DNA of 64,000 bases, taken from NCBI RefSeq assembly GCF_018403265.1, contig NZ_BOSI01000002.1, forward strand, positions 806,001 through 870,000, given 5' to 3'. A program made the translations under genes and the position numbers. Shown in pieces: positions 54,262-62,577 of this stretch. Numbering within the stretch: the first letter of the stretch is position 1; every line of letters starts with the position of its first letter. This stretch comes from Paenibacillus sp. J31TS4 (GTDB lineage Bacteria; Bacillota; Bacilli; Paenibacillales; NBRC-103111). Below the pieces are notes generated by a model. It ran no database searches and was not told the origin of the DNA. It saw nothing but the letters and a program-made list of their open reading frames with translations.

Positions 54262-55032
54262 ATGGACATTCGATGGATAGGCAACAGCAACACCAACTCC
54301 AGCTCCCGCGAAGGTGTCGTCCCGTTCGTCATCGTCGACCATATCTCCGCCGGTACCATGTCCAGCATGGACTACTGGTTCACCGATCCTGGCAATACCG
54401 TCTCATCGGCTCATTTCGGGGTCTCCAAGACAGGGGAGATCCATCAATATGTGGCCGTTGACCGGATGGCCTGGGCGAACGGCCTGACTCAGGCCCAGCT
54501 CCCCCGTGCTGAGGCGCAGGTCGTGAAGGACATGGGAATCAATCCGAACCTGTACACCGTTTCTATAGAGCACGAAGGCACCGACGGACAGTTGACGGAT
54601 GCCCAGTTCGAAGCTTCGGTTCAGCTGCATCTTTATATTCAGCAGTATATTCGGGACAAGTGGGGACGTTCGTTCCCGCTGGACCGCTATCATGTCATCG
54701 GCCATTTTCAAGTCAATCCGGAGGGGAAGCCAAACTGCCCGGGACCGCGCTTTCCTTGGAGCCGGCTGTACGCGGAACTGGCTGCCAGAGAGGGAGGAGG
54801 AGAAGACATGGCTGCCTTATCGGATCGGATAGACGCATTGGAACGCCAGAAGGCTCAGCTCGAGCAGCGCGTAGCGTATCTGGAGCAGCTGGCGAGGATG
54901 GGGGCGGTGCCGGACTGGGCGCGGACAAGCGTGCAGAAGGCCGTCGCCGGAGGGCTGATCGACACGCCCGACGCCGGCTCCTACGATTTTTATCGCATGT
55001 TGGTCATCCTGGACCGCAAGGGTCTCTTGTAA
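54262..55032 (+). CDS. N-acetylmuramoyl-L-alanine amidase (Amidase_2), endolysin-like
   Basis: This 256-residue zinc amidase cleaves the bond between muramic acid and the stem peptide of peptidoglycan. The Amidase_2 domain (about 10-175) has ligands in VIVDHIS, HVIGHFQVNPEG and PNCPGP, plus SIEHEGTDG. A coiled coil (about 190-212) and a short C-terminal domain (AVPDWARTSVQKAVAGG) follow, as in phage-type endolysins. There is no signal peptide, so release would need a holin or lysis, another endolysin-like trait. The start at 54262 follows GGGCAGGAGGG. The gene lies downstream of the LexA-type promoter. Confidence 0.88.
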   Translation: MDIRWIGNSNTNSSSREGVVPFVIVDHISAGTMSSMDYWFTDPGNTVSSAHFGVSKTGEIHQYVAVDRMAWANGLTQAQLPRAEAQVVKDMGINPNLYTVSIEHEGTDGQLTDAQFEASVQLHLYIQQYIRDKWGRSFPLDRYHVIGHFQVNPEGKPNCPGPRFPWSRLYAELAAREGGGEDMAALSDRIDALERQKAQLEQRVAYLEQLARMGAVPDWARTSVQKAVAGGLIDTPDAGSYDFYRMLVILDRKGLL

Positions 55033-55155
55033 CTTCTCCGGCAGCCCGGACGTCGGAGGGAAGAAGCGGCAAACTTTCCCCCATTCTGCCGCAACTCTCA
55101 GCCTGCAGCCGAGTATAAACTAGCAATCATGTCCATCGATGGGGGTACCTACTTC

Positions 55156-55767
55156 ATGAAAGCGAAACGCATCCTAATTCTGGCCTGCATCATCTTTTTA
55201 TTCGGAACCGTGACCGCCTTTGCCGATTCGCTGTGGGGAAGATACGAGAACTACAACAAAGCCCGCGTCTATTTGAACGATACCGAGCTTGCGCCCTCCT
55301 CGGGAGGCGTCCCGTCGTTCATCATCAACGGGACGACAGTCGTGCCGCTCCGCCAGCTCGCCGAGGAGCTGGAGGCGACCGTCCAATGGAACAACGACAC
55401 CTTGACGGCGAAGATCTACAAGCCCAACGTCCATATGTTCGTCTCGCTGGACGTAGACAAGGATTATTCGGTCAAGCGCCCGTTCGGCAAGGTCAACCAC
55501 GGGGAGACGCGGAACTTCGTCGTCTCGACCCAGGTGGACAGCCTGAAAGCGAAGGCAACCGGGTTCATGCTGACCATCAAGGCGCCGAACGGCCAAAACG
55601 CGGTGGAACCGTTGACCGTGCCGCTGGACGGCGTCAACGACAGCTTCTGGTACACATGGCCGTTTCAGGTTAACTTCTCCCAGAAGGGAGATTACACCGT
55701 CACCTTCTCGCTTCTTGTGGATGGCGACTATACGGTTGCCTCGCGCAAGACCATTCGTTCGGAATAA
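55156..55767 (+). CDS. Secreted stalk-domain (copper amine oxidase N-terminal-like) protein
   Basis: This 203-residue protein starts at 55156 (MKAKRILILACIIF) with a signal peptide ending AFADS. The first mature domain (about 40-100) is a copper-amine-oxidase-N-like/stalk domain with PSFIINGTTVVPLRQLAEEL and ATVQWNNDTLTAKIYK. These are common in Paenibacillaceae exported proteins and have no enzyme activity known. The remaining 100 residues form a beta-sandwich-like region (GFMLTIKAPNGQN). The frame is open upstream to 55129. The role is unknown, presumably at the cell surface. Confidence 0.83.
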   Translation: MKAKRILILACIIFLFGTVTAFADSLWGRYENYNKARVYLNDTELAPSSGGVPSFIINGTTVVPLRQLAEELEATVQWNNDTLTAKIYKPNVHMFVSLDVDKDYSVKRPFGKVNHGETRNFVVSTQVDSLKAKATGFMLTIKAPNGQNAVEPLTVPLDGVNDSFWYTWPFQVNFSQKGDYTVTFSLLVDGDYTVASRKTIRSE

Positions 55768-55773
55768 GCCAAC

Positions 55774-55805
55774 GGCGCTCTCCGCTTCCGCGGAGGGCGC
55801 TTTTT
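55774..55805 (+). terminator. Terminator of the stalk-domain gene
   Basis: GGCGCTCTCCGC pairs with GCGGAGGGCGCT (one mismatch) and is followed by TTTTTCG. Confidence 0.85.
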
Positions 55806-55965
55806 CGTTAGTTCGGGGAAGCGTATCGTCTCCTCCGATTTCTTCACAGATTTGCCAAGATGTTCGCCGGTCTAAGCAGGAAGGACTTGCTAAAATGGGA
55901 ATGCAGAATGGAATACATAGGGGGAGACGGCAAACAAGCCGTTCTCGAGTGGAGGCTGTCCTAAC

Positions 55966-57759
55966 ATGAACGAGAAGATCGGCATCGAATCCTCCGCCGG
56001 ACAAGCCCTCCTGCAGCCGGACGACCGGGCGAGACTGTATGCGCGGGTCTTCTCAGGCTCGCGCGAAGGGATCATGATCACGGATTCGCACACCAGAATT
56101 ATTAGCGTCAACCCCTCCTTCACGGCTATTACAGGCTACGAGGAAGCGGAGGTTGTCGGGAAGAAGCCGAATGTTTTGAAGTCCGGCCGTCAGGGGCCGG
56201 CCTATTATAAAGAGATGTGGGCGTCGCTCGTTAGAAACGGAAGCTGGCAGGGAGAGATTTGGAACCGGAGAAAGTCGGGCGAGATCTACCCCGAGTGGCT
56301 CACAATCAATGCCGTACGCGACGAGACGGGAACGTTGACCAATTATCTGGGCATGTTCTCGGATATTACGGAGCGCAAGCATTTTGAGAGCCATCTTCAC
56401 TATCTTGCCCATTACGACAGCCTGACCGGCCTCCCCAACCGGATGCTGCTTCGGCAGCGGATGAACGACGCCATGGCCAGAGCGCAGCTGACCGGCCGCC
56501 TCGTGGGCGTGCTGTTCGTCGATCTCGACCGGTTCAAGACGGTGAACGACTCGCATGGCCACGCGATCGGGGACCGGGTGCTGCAAAGGGTGGCGGAGCG
56601 GATGAAGGCGGCTGTCAAACCGTCCGATACGGTGTCGCGGATCGGAGGGGACGAATTCGCCCTCGTGCTGGAGCTTCAGAAGCCGGAGGACGCCGCGGAG
56701 GCGGCCGTCCGCCTGTCCCGCAAGCTGAACCGGCCGGTGGTGGACGGCGAACACGAGCTGTTCTTGGCAACGAGTATCGGCATCAGCGTGTTTCCGCATG
56801 ACGGCGCCGATTTCGAAACGCTGGTGAAGCACGCCGAGTTCGCCATGTACCATGCGAAGGAACAGCGCCGCGAGTGCGAGCAGTTTACGACCGCGATCAG
56901 CGATACCATCACACGGCGGATGGAGCTGGAGCACGAGCTGCGGCGAGCGCTGGAGAGGGGGGAGCTGAGCGTCTGCTACCAGCCCCAGATGGATGCGGCC
57001 CATGGCGGGATCAGCGGTGTGGAAGCGCTGCTTCGCTGGCACCATCCGCAGCTCGGGCCTATTGCGCCGGCCGAGTTCATTCCGATCGCGGAGGAGACCG
57101 GCATGATCGTTGAGATCGGGGAATGGGTGCTCGCCGAAGCGGGCCGTCTGTGGAAGGAGCTTAGCGAGGAAGGGCTTGCGCTGACCGGCGTCGCGGTCAA
57201 CCTGTCGACGCGCCAGTTCCAGCAGCCCGATCTGGCCGGCCGCCTACAGACGATTCTCGAGGAGACGGGGTGCGATCCGCGGCACATCGTATTCGAGATT
57301 ACGGAGAGCGGAAGCCTCTATGAGATCGAGGCTGTTCTCCCCACCCTGCAGCAGCTTAAGGCGATCGGTGCGCAGCTCGCCATCGACGATTTCGGCAAGG
57401 GCTATTCGGCGCTCGGCTACTTCAAGCAGTTCCCGCTGGACATTCTCAAGATCGACAAGAGTTTCCTGAAGGAGCTGACAACGGATTCGGGCAGCTGTGT
57501 CGTGACGAAGGCGATAATTGACATGGCGCACGGACTCAGGCTGCGCGTCATTGGAGAAGGCGTGGAAAACCAGGAGCAGTATGAGCGGCTGCTGGAGCTT
57601 CAATGCGATTCGCTCCAAGGGTATGGGATCGCACGGCCGCTAGGAATAGACGAGCTCAGAAGCTATCTGAGGAACGTGAGGAGCCTGAGAGGAAAGGCGC
57701 CTGCCTATCTTGCTTGGACGGAGGCTGCCCGCAGCAGGACGAAAGGCGCTCGCGGCTGA
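55966..57759 (+). CDS. PAS-GGDEF-EAL cyclic-di-GMP turnover protein
   Basis: The 597-residue cytoplasmic protein has no membrane helix. A PAS domain with PAC lies at about 25-140 (GIMITDSHTRIISVNPSF). The GGDEF domain (about 147-310) keeps an intact GGDEF (residues 227-231) with LDRFKTVNDSHGH. The EAL domain (about 330-570) keeps EALLRW (Glu353), NLSTRQF, FEITES, DDFGKGYS and GEGVE. Both the cyclase and the phosphodiesterase motifs look functional. Activity direction must depend on the PAS signal. TGGAGG lies before the ATG. The gene is monocistronic as far as can be seen. Confidence 0.95.
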   Translation: MNEKIGIESSAGQALLQPDDRARLYARVFSGSREGIMITDSHTRIISVNPSFTAITGYEEAEVVGKKPNVLKSGRQGPAYYKEMWASLVRNGSWQGEIWNRRKSGEIYPEWLTINAVRDETGTLTNYLGMFSDITERKHFESHLHYLAHYDSLTGLPNRMLLRQRMNDAMARAQLTGRLVGVLFVDLDRFKTVNDSHGHAIGDRVLQRVAERMKAAVKPSDTVSRIGGDEFALVLELQKPEDAAEAAVRLSRKLNRPVVDGEHELFLATSIGISVFPHDGADFETLVKHAEFAMYHAKEQRRECEQFTTAISDTITRRMELEHELRRALERGELSVCYQPQMDAAHGGISGVEALLRWHHPQLGPIAPAEFIPIAEETGMIVEIGEWVLAEAGRLWKELSEEGLALTGVAVNLSTRQFQQPDLAGRLQTILEETGCDPRHIVFEITESGSLYEIEAVLPTLQQLKAIGAQLAIDDFGKGYSALGYFKQFPLDILKIDKSFLKELTTDSGSCVVTKAIIDMAHGLRLRVIGEGVENQEQYERLLELQCDSLQGYGIARPLGIDELRSYLRNVRSLRGKAPAYLAWTEAARSRTKGARG

Positions 57760-57783
57760 AGGGCTGGGAGCCTGGCGGGTTCG

Positions 57784-57812
57784 TTGAATATGCCAGGAAT
57801 TCGTGTTACGAT
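57784..57812 (+). promoter_or_regulatory. Promoter of the DUF1292 gene
   Basis: TTGAAT (57784-57789) and TACGAT (57807-57812) are 17 bases apart, in the gap after the GGDEF-EAL gene. Confidence 0.6.
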
Positions 57813-57905
57813 ACGGGCAGCGAGGCGGCTAAGGACGCCTGCCGGGGAGACCCCGCAAAAAACCAAGACGACTAATGAGGGAACAGAGGAAGCGAGGCGA
57901 GGCAA

Positions 57906-58199
57906 ATGAGCAACCCGAATGAGGACCACTGCCATGAACAAGACGAAGAGATCTTCGTCGTGACCGATGCCGAGGGCAACGAACATGAGATGGTGATGGT
58001 GTATACGTTTGAATCGGAAGATCAGGCATATGCCGTGCTGCTGGACCGGAACGACCCGGACAGCGACGGCGTCATTTTCCGGATTGAAGAGGACGGAGAC
58101 GACGCCTTTCTCGTCAGCATCGAGGACGATGAAGAGTGGGAGCGGATTGTCGCCGTGTACAACGAATTGACGAAGGAAGAGATGGACGACCGCATTTAG
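57906..58199 (+). CDS. DUF1292 acidic protein (YrzB-like)
   Basis: This 97-residue strongly acidic protein of the DUF1292 family has EIFVVTDAEGNEHEMVMVYTF, then YAVLLDRNDPDSDGVIFRIEED. Homologues are widespread in Firmicutes, often near yrrK/yrzL, and have no established function. GAAGCGAGGCGAGGCAA precedes the ATG. A hairpin terminator follows directly. Confidence 0.92.
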   Translation: MSNPNEDHCHEQDEEIFVVTDAEGNEHEMVMVYTFESEDQAYAVLLDRNDPDSDGVIFRIEEDGDDAFLVSIEDDEEWERIVAVYNELTKEEMDDRI

Positions 58200-58217
58200 A
58201 GAGGCGGTTTATCCAAG

Positions 58218-58278
58218 AAACCCCCGGATCGCGGCAGGCTGTGCGGTAGTGCATAGCCTGCGGAGCCGGGGGTTTTTT
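58218..58278. terminator. Bidirectional terminator
   Basis: AAACCCCCGG pairs with CCGGGGGTTT, with an inner GCAGGCT/AGCCTGC hairpin, and six T follow. It lies between the convergent DUF1292 and DUF1885 genes. Confidence 0.88.
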
Positions 58279-58320
58279 CTAATCGCGGCGGCGAGATCGC
58301 CCGTATTGGACGACCGGCCG

Positions 58321-58740
58321 CTATTTGCGCGGATTGAAGTACATGACTCGTCCGTTGAAAAGATGAAGCTCCGCCTTCAACCGGCGGCCGAGATGCTTGC
58401 CGATCTCGTTGGCTTTGGATTTGTCGCCATAGGTAGCGTCGTCGGGCAGCACGAGCTGAATATAGCCTTGCTCCGTCTCGCCGCTCGTTTCTTGTCCGAC
58501 CCCCACGACGATGTAGCGGTAGCGGTTTTCCTTGCCCTTCAGATAAAACCAGCGGCCTTCCGCATCGGGCTTCGTTTCGATCGAATAGGGGAAGCCGGCT
58601 TCCTCGTAGCCCCAGCCGAGCTGCTTGCCGGTTAACGCCAGCTGGTCCTTGTAGTGAAGCAGATGCTCTTTGACCTCGTCCAGAGTCAGCGAGGAGACGG
58701 CGGAACCGTCCACCAATTTGATGTAAGCGCTTTGAGCCAC
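58321..58740 (-). CDS. DUF1885 protein
   Basis: This 139-residue protein resembles DUF1885 of Bacilli: AYIKLVDGS, then LTGKQLGWGYEEAGFPY and a conserved end ELHLFNGRVMYFNPRK. The start is taken as the GTG at 58740, with GGCGGGTG upstream; the frame is open to an ATG at 58806, but that extension is not conserved in character. It has no signal peptide. Its function is unknown. It converges on the DUF1292 gene. Confidence 0.82.
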   Translation of the reverse strand: MAQSAYIKLVDGSAVSSLTLDEVKEHLLHYKDQLALTGKQLGWGYEEAGFPYSIETKPDAEGRWFYLKGKENRYRYIVVGVGQETSGETEQGYIQLVLPDDATYGDKSKANEIGKHLGRRLKAELHLFNGRVMYFNPRK

Positions 58741-58923
58741 AACCAACACCCGCCAGTCGGAAAAGATTGGAAAGATTATGCTAATGATAGCATCCGGAGC
58801 ACACATTTACAACCAGCCCCTTTCATACAATGAAAAATACCGCAGCGGGAGTAGAGGGACGCTGCTGTGCCGAGTTGTTAGAAAGTTCCGGCAACAAGAA
58901 GGAGACGAGGAGGTGCACGGCCC

Positions 58924-59211
58924 GTGTACGAACGACTGTATGAGGAAATGGAGCGCGCAACGATTCAGTTTGTCGGGTACGCTTCGGATCGGACCCGCTT
59001 TGACTTGTGTATCGTGTTCACCGAGCAGTTTTTTGGCAAGCCGATCGTCATCTGCATGCAGACGGGCAAATCGACCTTGCTCTGTCTCGACGATCTTCAT
59101 CACCTGGAGCATCTGCAGGCCATCTTCTCGCTCGGCCCCAAGGAAGCGGAGGAGCTGTCCGAATTTCTGAGACAACACATCCCGTCGATCGCGATTAAGG
59201 ACGAGTTTTGA
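58924..59211 (+). CDS. DUF3055 protein
   Basis: This 95-residue cytoplasmic protein begins with GTG at 58924, behind GAGGAGGTG. It matches DUF3055 in IQFVGYASDRTRFDLCIVF, EQFFGKPIVICMQTGKSTLL and GPKEAEELSEFL. The family is of unknown function in Bacilli. The 279 bases between its stop and the next gene hold only a terminator. It is divergent from the DUF1885 gene. Confidence 0.88.
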   Translation: MYERLYEEMERATIQFVGYASDRTRFDLCIVFTEQFFGKPIVICMQTGKSTLLCLDDLHHLEHLQAIFSLGPKEAEELSEFLRQHIPSIAIKDEF

Positions 59212-59415
59212 CCGGAGCGATTCCGCCTGCATGCAAGCCGGCGATCTCGAGGGCTTGTGCCAGCAGGAATAGAACGCGGTGTTTTTTGCACGAAAGCAAG
59301 ACCGCTCAGGTTCTTTCTCCATGGCCGAATAGCCGCACCGCCGGAGGAGAGGCAGGGTAGCCTAGGGGTGAGGAAGAGTCTTGCGCACAGGGCAACGTAT
59401 CCGTCTCAAAACCAA

Positions 59416-59446
59416 AAGGCACCCGGCGCGAGCGGCCGGGTGCCTT
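59416..59446. terminator. Terminator between convergent genes
   Basis: AAGGCACCCGGC pairs exactly with GCCGGGTGCCTT. AAAA precedes and TTGCTGTG follows. It serves the DUF3055 and speA-like genes. Confidence 0.8.
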
Positions 59447-59490
59447 GCTGTGTTTGATAAGCAGTAGGGTGAGAGAAGAGGGAGAGCGGG

Positions 59491-60966
59491 TCAGAAGATC
59501 GCTTCCGTCTCCACAATGACCTTGACGTTTTTCACGCTGCGGTCTTCCGGCCCTTTGACCGGGAGGCCTTCCTGCACGTGCTTCATAATATAGTCGATGT
59601 TCTCCTGGGAGATGACCTCTCCCGGCAGCAAGATCGGGATGCCCGGTGGGTAAACGTAGATGAACTCGGCAATGATCCGACCGGCCGACTCCTCGAACGC
59701 GATTGTCTCCGTATCTCCGTAGAAGGCGTCCCGCGGAGGAAGCGACAGCTGCGGAATCTCGGGGATGTCGACGACGATCTCCTGCACGGCCGTCTGGTTG
59801 TCGAGCTCGCGGGCCATCCGTTCGAGGGAAGCCACCAGAATATCGAGCGTCTCCTGGTCGTCACCCGGCGTCACGAGGCAGAGGATGTTATACAGGTCAC
59901 TCAGCTCGACCTCGAGGTTGCAGTTGTCACGCAGCCAATTCTCGGCGACGTATCCGGTGATGCCGAGCTTGCGGACGTGAATCGTCAGCTTGGTCGGGTC
60001 GTAGTCGAACGTCGCTTCCGTCCCGAGAATGTCCTCGCCGAACGAGTACAGGCCGGGAATGGCGTTGATCCGTTTGCGTGCCTCGGTAGCGAGCCGGATC
60101 GTCCGCTCCGCGATGTCGCGTCCGTTCAGGGCCAGATTGCGGCGGGCGCAATCGAGCGACGCGAGCAGCGGATACGAGGTCGACGTCGTCGTCAGCATGC
60201 TGATGATCGTCTGAATCCGGCGCGGATTGACGAGGTTCTCTTTCATACTGACGTTGAGGACCGAGCTCTGGGTCATCGAGCCGCCCAGCTTGTGGATGCT
60301 GGTGGCGGCCATGTCGGCTCCGGCTTCCATGGCGGAGATGGGCAGCTCGTCATGGAAGGGGAGCAGGGCGCCGTGCGCCTCGTCGACAAGAACGGGAATC
60401 CGGTAGCTGTGGACGAGCTCGACGATCTCCTTCAGGTCGGCGCAGACGCCGAAGTAGGTCGGATTGATGACAAGCACGGCCTTAGCGTCGGGATGCTTCT
60501 CGAGCGCGCGGCGCACGGACCGGGTCGTCACGCCGTGGTCGATGCCGAGATTGGCGTCCCGGGACGGCGAGAGGAAGACCGGCTTCGCTCCTGCGAAGAT
60601 GATGGCGGACATGACGGATTTATGCACGTTGCGAGGGACGATGATTTTGTCCCCTGCGGCGCAGACGGACAGGATCATCGTCATGATGGCGCCGCTTGTT
60701 CCCTGGATGGAAAAAAAGGTATAATCGGCATGGAATGCGTCGGCAGCAAGCTGCTGAGCCTCTTCGATGACGCCGGTCGGCTGGTGCAGATCGTCAAGCG
60801 GCGCAATATTGATCAGATCGATCGAAAGGACGTTCTCGCCCATGAAGTCCCGGAATTCCGGGTCCATGCCGGCGCCTTTTTTGTGGCCGGGAATATGAAA
60901 TTGAACGGGATTGCGTTCTGCATGCCTGACAAGGGCGGAGAACAGCGGGGTGCGATGGTGATCCAT
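59491..60966 (-). CDS. speA: Arginine/lysine/ornithine decarboxylase, fold type I (SpeA-like)
   Basis: This 491-residue PLP enzyme of the Orn/Lys/Arg decarboxylase class is short, like the Bacillus SpeA-YaaO group. The N-terminal HIPGHKKGAGMDPEF is the family start. SIQGTSGAIMT and VPRNVHKS are cofactor-site segments. DEAHGALLPFH carries the Asp that contacts the pyridine nitrogen, and TSIHKLGGSMTQSS carries the Schiff-base Lys. Arginine decarboxylation to agmatine for polyamines is the most likely reaction, but lysine cannot be excluded. A promoter lies just upstream on the minus strand. Confidence 0.9.
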   Translation of the reverse strand: MDHHRTPLFSALVRHAERNPVQFHIPGHKKGAGMDPEFRDFMGENVLSIDLINIAPLDDLHQPTGVIEEAQQLAADAFHADYTFFSIQGTSGAIMTMILSVCAAGDKIIVPRNVHKSVMSAIIFAGAKPVFLSPSRDANLGIDHGVTTRSVRRALEKHPDAKAVLVINPTYFGVCADLKEIVELVHSYRIPVLVDEAHGALLPFHDELPISAMEAGADMAATSIHKLGGSMTQSSVLNVSMKENLVNPRRIQTIISMLTTTSTSYPLLASLDCARRNLALNGRDIAERTIRLATEARKRINAIPGLYSFGEDILGTEATFDYDPTKLTIHVRKLGITGYVAENWLRDNCNLEVELSDLYNILCLVTPGDDQETLDILVASLERMARELDNQTAVQEIVVDIPEIPQLSLPPRDAFYGDTETIAFEESAGRIIAEFIYVYPPGIPILLPGEVISQENIDYIMKHVQEGLPVKGPEDRSVKNVKVIVETEAIF

Positions 60967-61044
60967 AGCCTCATCTCTTCCCTTCTGTTTAGATCTGTGA
61001 GTTTTTTTAAGGATTTGTTTAAGGAACAGATAACAAACAAACTG

Positions 61045-61072
61045 AGTATAACAAAATGAAACGCGGATGCAA
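61045..61072 (-). promoter_or_regulatory. Promoter of the speA-like gene
   Basis: On the minus strand TTGCAT (61072-61067) and TATACT (61050-61045) are 16 bases apart, in the divergent gap with the MFS gene. Confidence 0.6.
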
Positions 61073-61110
61073 GTTTATTTTGCATCCGGGTTGTGGACAG
61101 GCGGTGCTGG

Positions 61111-62367
61111 ATGGGTTCCAAAGAAAGAAAGAAGATCAACCGGGGCGTCTTCGCCTCCAAATTCGTCATCCAGCTGCTGGTCATCATGTTCTCGGTCCAG
61201 TTCGTCAAGGGCGCGCTGATCGTGACATTTCTGCCTTTGTATCTGACGAACACGCTGCATGCGAGCACGCTCGTCGTCGGCTGGACGCTAGCCGTGCAGT
61301 ACATCGGAGACAATCTGCTGCGCACGCCCATCGGATGGTTCATCGACCGGGTCGGCTACCGCTACAGCATGCTGATCGGCGTCTGCTCGACTCTCGTCGC
61401 CGTTATCATCATAGCGGCGAGCTCCAGCTTTCTGTGGATCGTCGCGGCGTGCGCGCTCCTTGGCATCGGTACGGCACCGCTGTGGCCGTGCGTCATCACG
61501 GGAGCGACGGAAATTGCCGGCGACAAGGACAGCGGTACGGTGATGAGCGTCGTGTACATCGCCTGGCTGAGCGGCGTTGGGCTCGGACCATTCGCCATCA
61601 CGTTCTTCCTGCACGATACGGCCCTCGCCTTCCGGCTAATGATCGGACTGATCTTTCTCGTCGTGCTGGTCGCTCTCTTCCTGCCCGGCAAGCTGAAGAA
61701 AGGGGAGGCGAAGGCGCCGGGCGAGCCGGACCGGCAGCATCTGCCAATGGGGGAGCGGATCCGGCGCTACTTCCAGGAAGTGAAGAGAGCGGTCACCGTC
61801 AGCCGCCTGCTCTATCCGGCCATGTTCATCCAGACGTTCGCGGTCGGGCTGCTGACGCCGGTGCTGACTCTGTACGCCAAGAACGAGCTGATGCTGTCGA
61901 ACAGCCAATTCCGGGCGTTCCTGCTCGTGGGAGGCGGCGTAGCCGTTCTCCTCATGGTCCCCGTCGGACGTATGGTGGACCGCTGGGGCTTTCGCCGGTT
62001 CTTGATCGCCGGTCTTATGCTGACCTCCGCCGTTTTGTTCCTGTTCACGCGCGTGGAATCGCTAGGTCTGCTCTACGTCCTCGTCGGCCTGCTTGGGCTC
62101 GGCTTCGCCTTCCTGATTCCGTCGTGGAACACGCTGATCGCCAAGGCGGTGCCGCCCGAGAAGCGGGGGGCCATCTGGGGCTTCTTCCTCACCATTGAGG
62201 GAACGGGGACGACTCTCGGTCCGATTCTGTCGGGCAAGATTTCCGACGACCTGGGGCTACACGCCCCGTTCACGGCCAGCGCCGCGGCCTTTGCGCTGCT
62301 GCTTGTCCTGCAGGGGTTCATCCGGCTCGACGCCAGAGGAGCCCGGCGGCAGGAGCAGACGGGCTGA
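61111..62367 (+). CDS. Major facilitator superfamily transporter
   Basis: This 418-residue transporter has 12 predicted membrane helices. The loop 2-3 motif is GWFIDRVGYRYS, with the second-half equivalent GRMVDRWGFRRF. LGLGFAFLIPSWNTLIAKAVPPEKRG is typical of drug-efflux or sugar-type MFS proteins. The start is at 61111, with GGCGGTG upstream; the frame is open to a GTG at 61093. The substrate is unknown. It is divergent from the speA-like gene, so export of an amine is conceivable but unsupported. Confidence 0.9.
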   Translation: MGSKERKKINRGVFASKFVIQLLVIMFSVQFVKGALIVTFLPLYLTNTLHASTLVVGWTLAVQYIGDNLLRTPIGWFIDRVGYRYSMLIGVCSTLVAVIIIAASSSFLWIVAACALLGIGTAPLWPCVITGATEIAGDKDSGTVMSVVYIAWLSGVGLGPFAITFFLHDTALAFRLMIGLIFLVVLVALFLPGKLKKGEAKAPGEPDRQHLPMGERIRRYFQEVKRAVTVSRLLYPAMFIQTFAVGLLTPVLTLYAKNELMLSNSQFRAFLLVGGGVAVLLMVPVGRMVDRWGFRRFLIAGLMLTSAVLFLFTRVESLGLLYVLVGLLGLGFAFLIPSWNTLIAKAVPPEKRGAIWGFFLTIEGTGTTLGPILSGKISDDLGLHAPFTASAAAFALLLVLQGFIRLDARGARRQEQTG

Positions 62368-62504
62368 GGCGAGGATGGCCGCCCGCTTTCGGCTGCTTGG
62401 CTTTCTGCTGACGGACAAGTCTCCCAGCAGGAGGCCTATCGACAACAGCAGGTACGGAAGCCGGGTGCACTGCAGTTAACCAGAGGAACTTGCAAAGGAA
62501 AAAG

Positions 62505-62528
62505 AAGACCGCCCGGAAGGGCGGTCTT
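62505..62528 (+). terminator. Terminator after the MFS gene
   Basis: AAGACCGCCC pairs exactly with GGGCGGTCTT around a GGAA loop, followed by TG. A-rich sequence lies before it, so it may also act on the minus strand. Confidence 0.8.
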
Positions 62529-62577
62529 TGTCATGCTCGAGCTCCGAGACGGATAGCCCGTATGGATTTTCTTACGT

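Noticed and set aside
59578-61059. A 493-residue plus-strand frame opposite the speA-like gene
   Set aside because: The minus-strand decarboxylase has all PLP motifs. The plus-strand frame is a codon shadow without family features.
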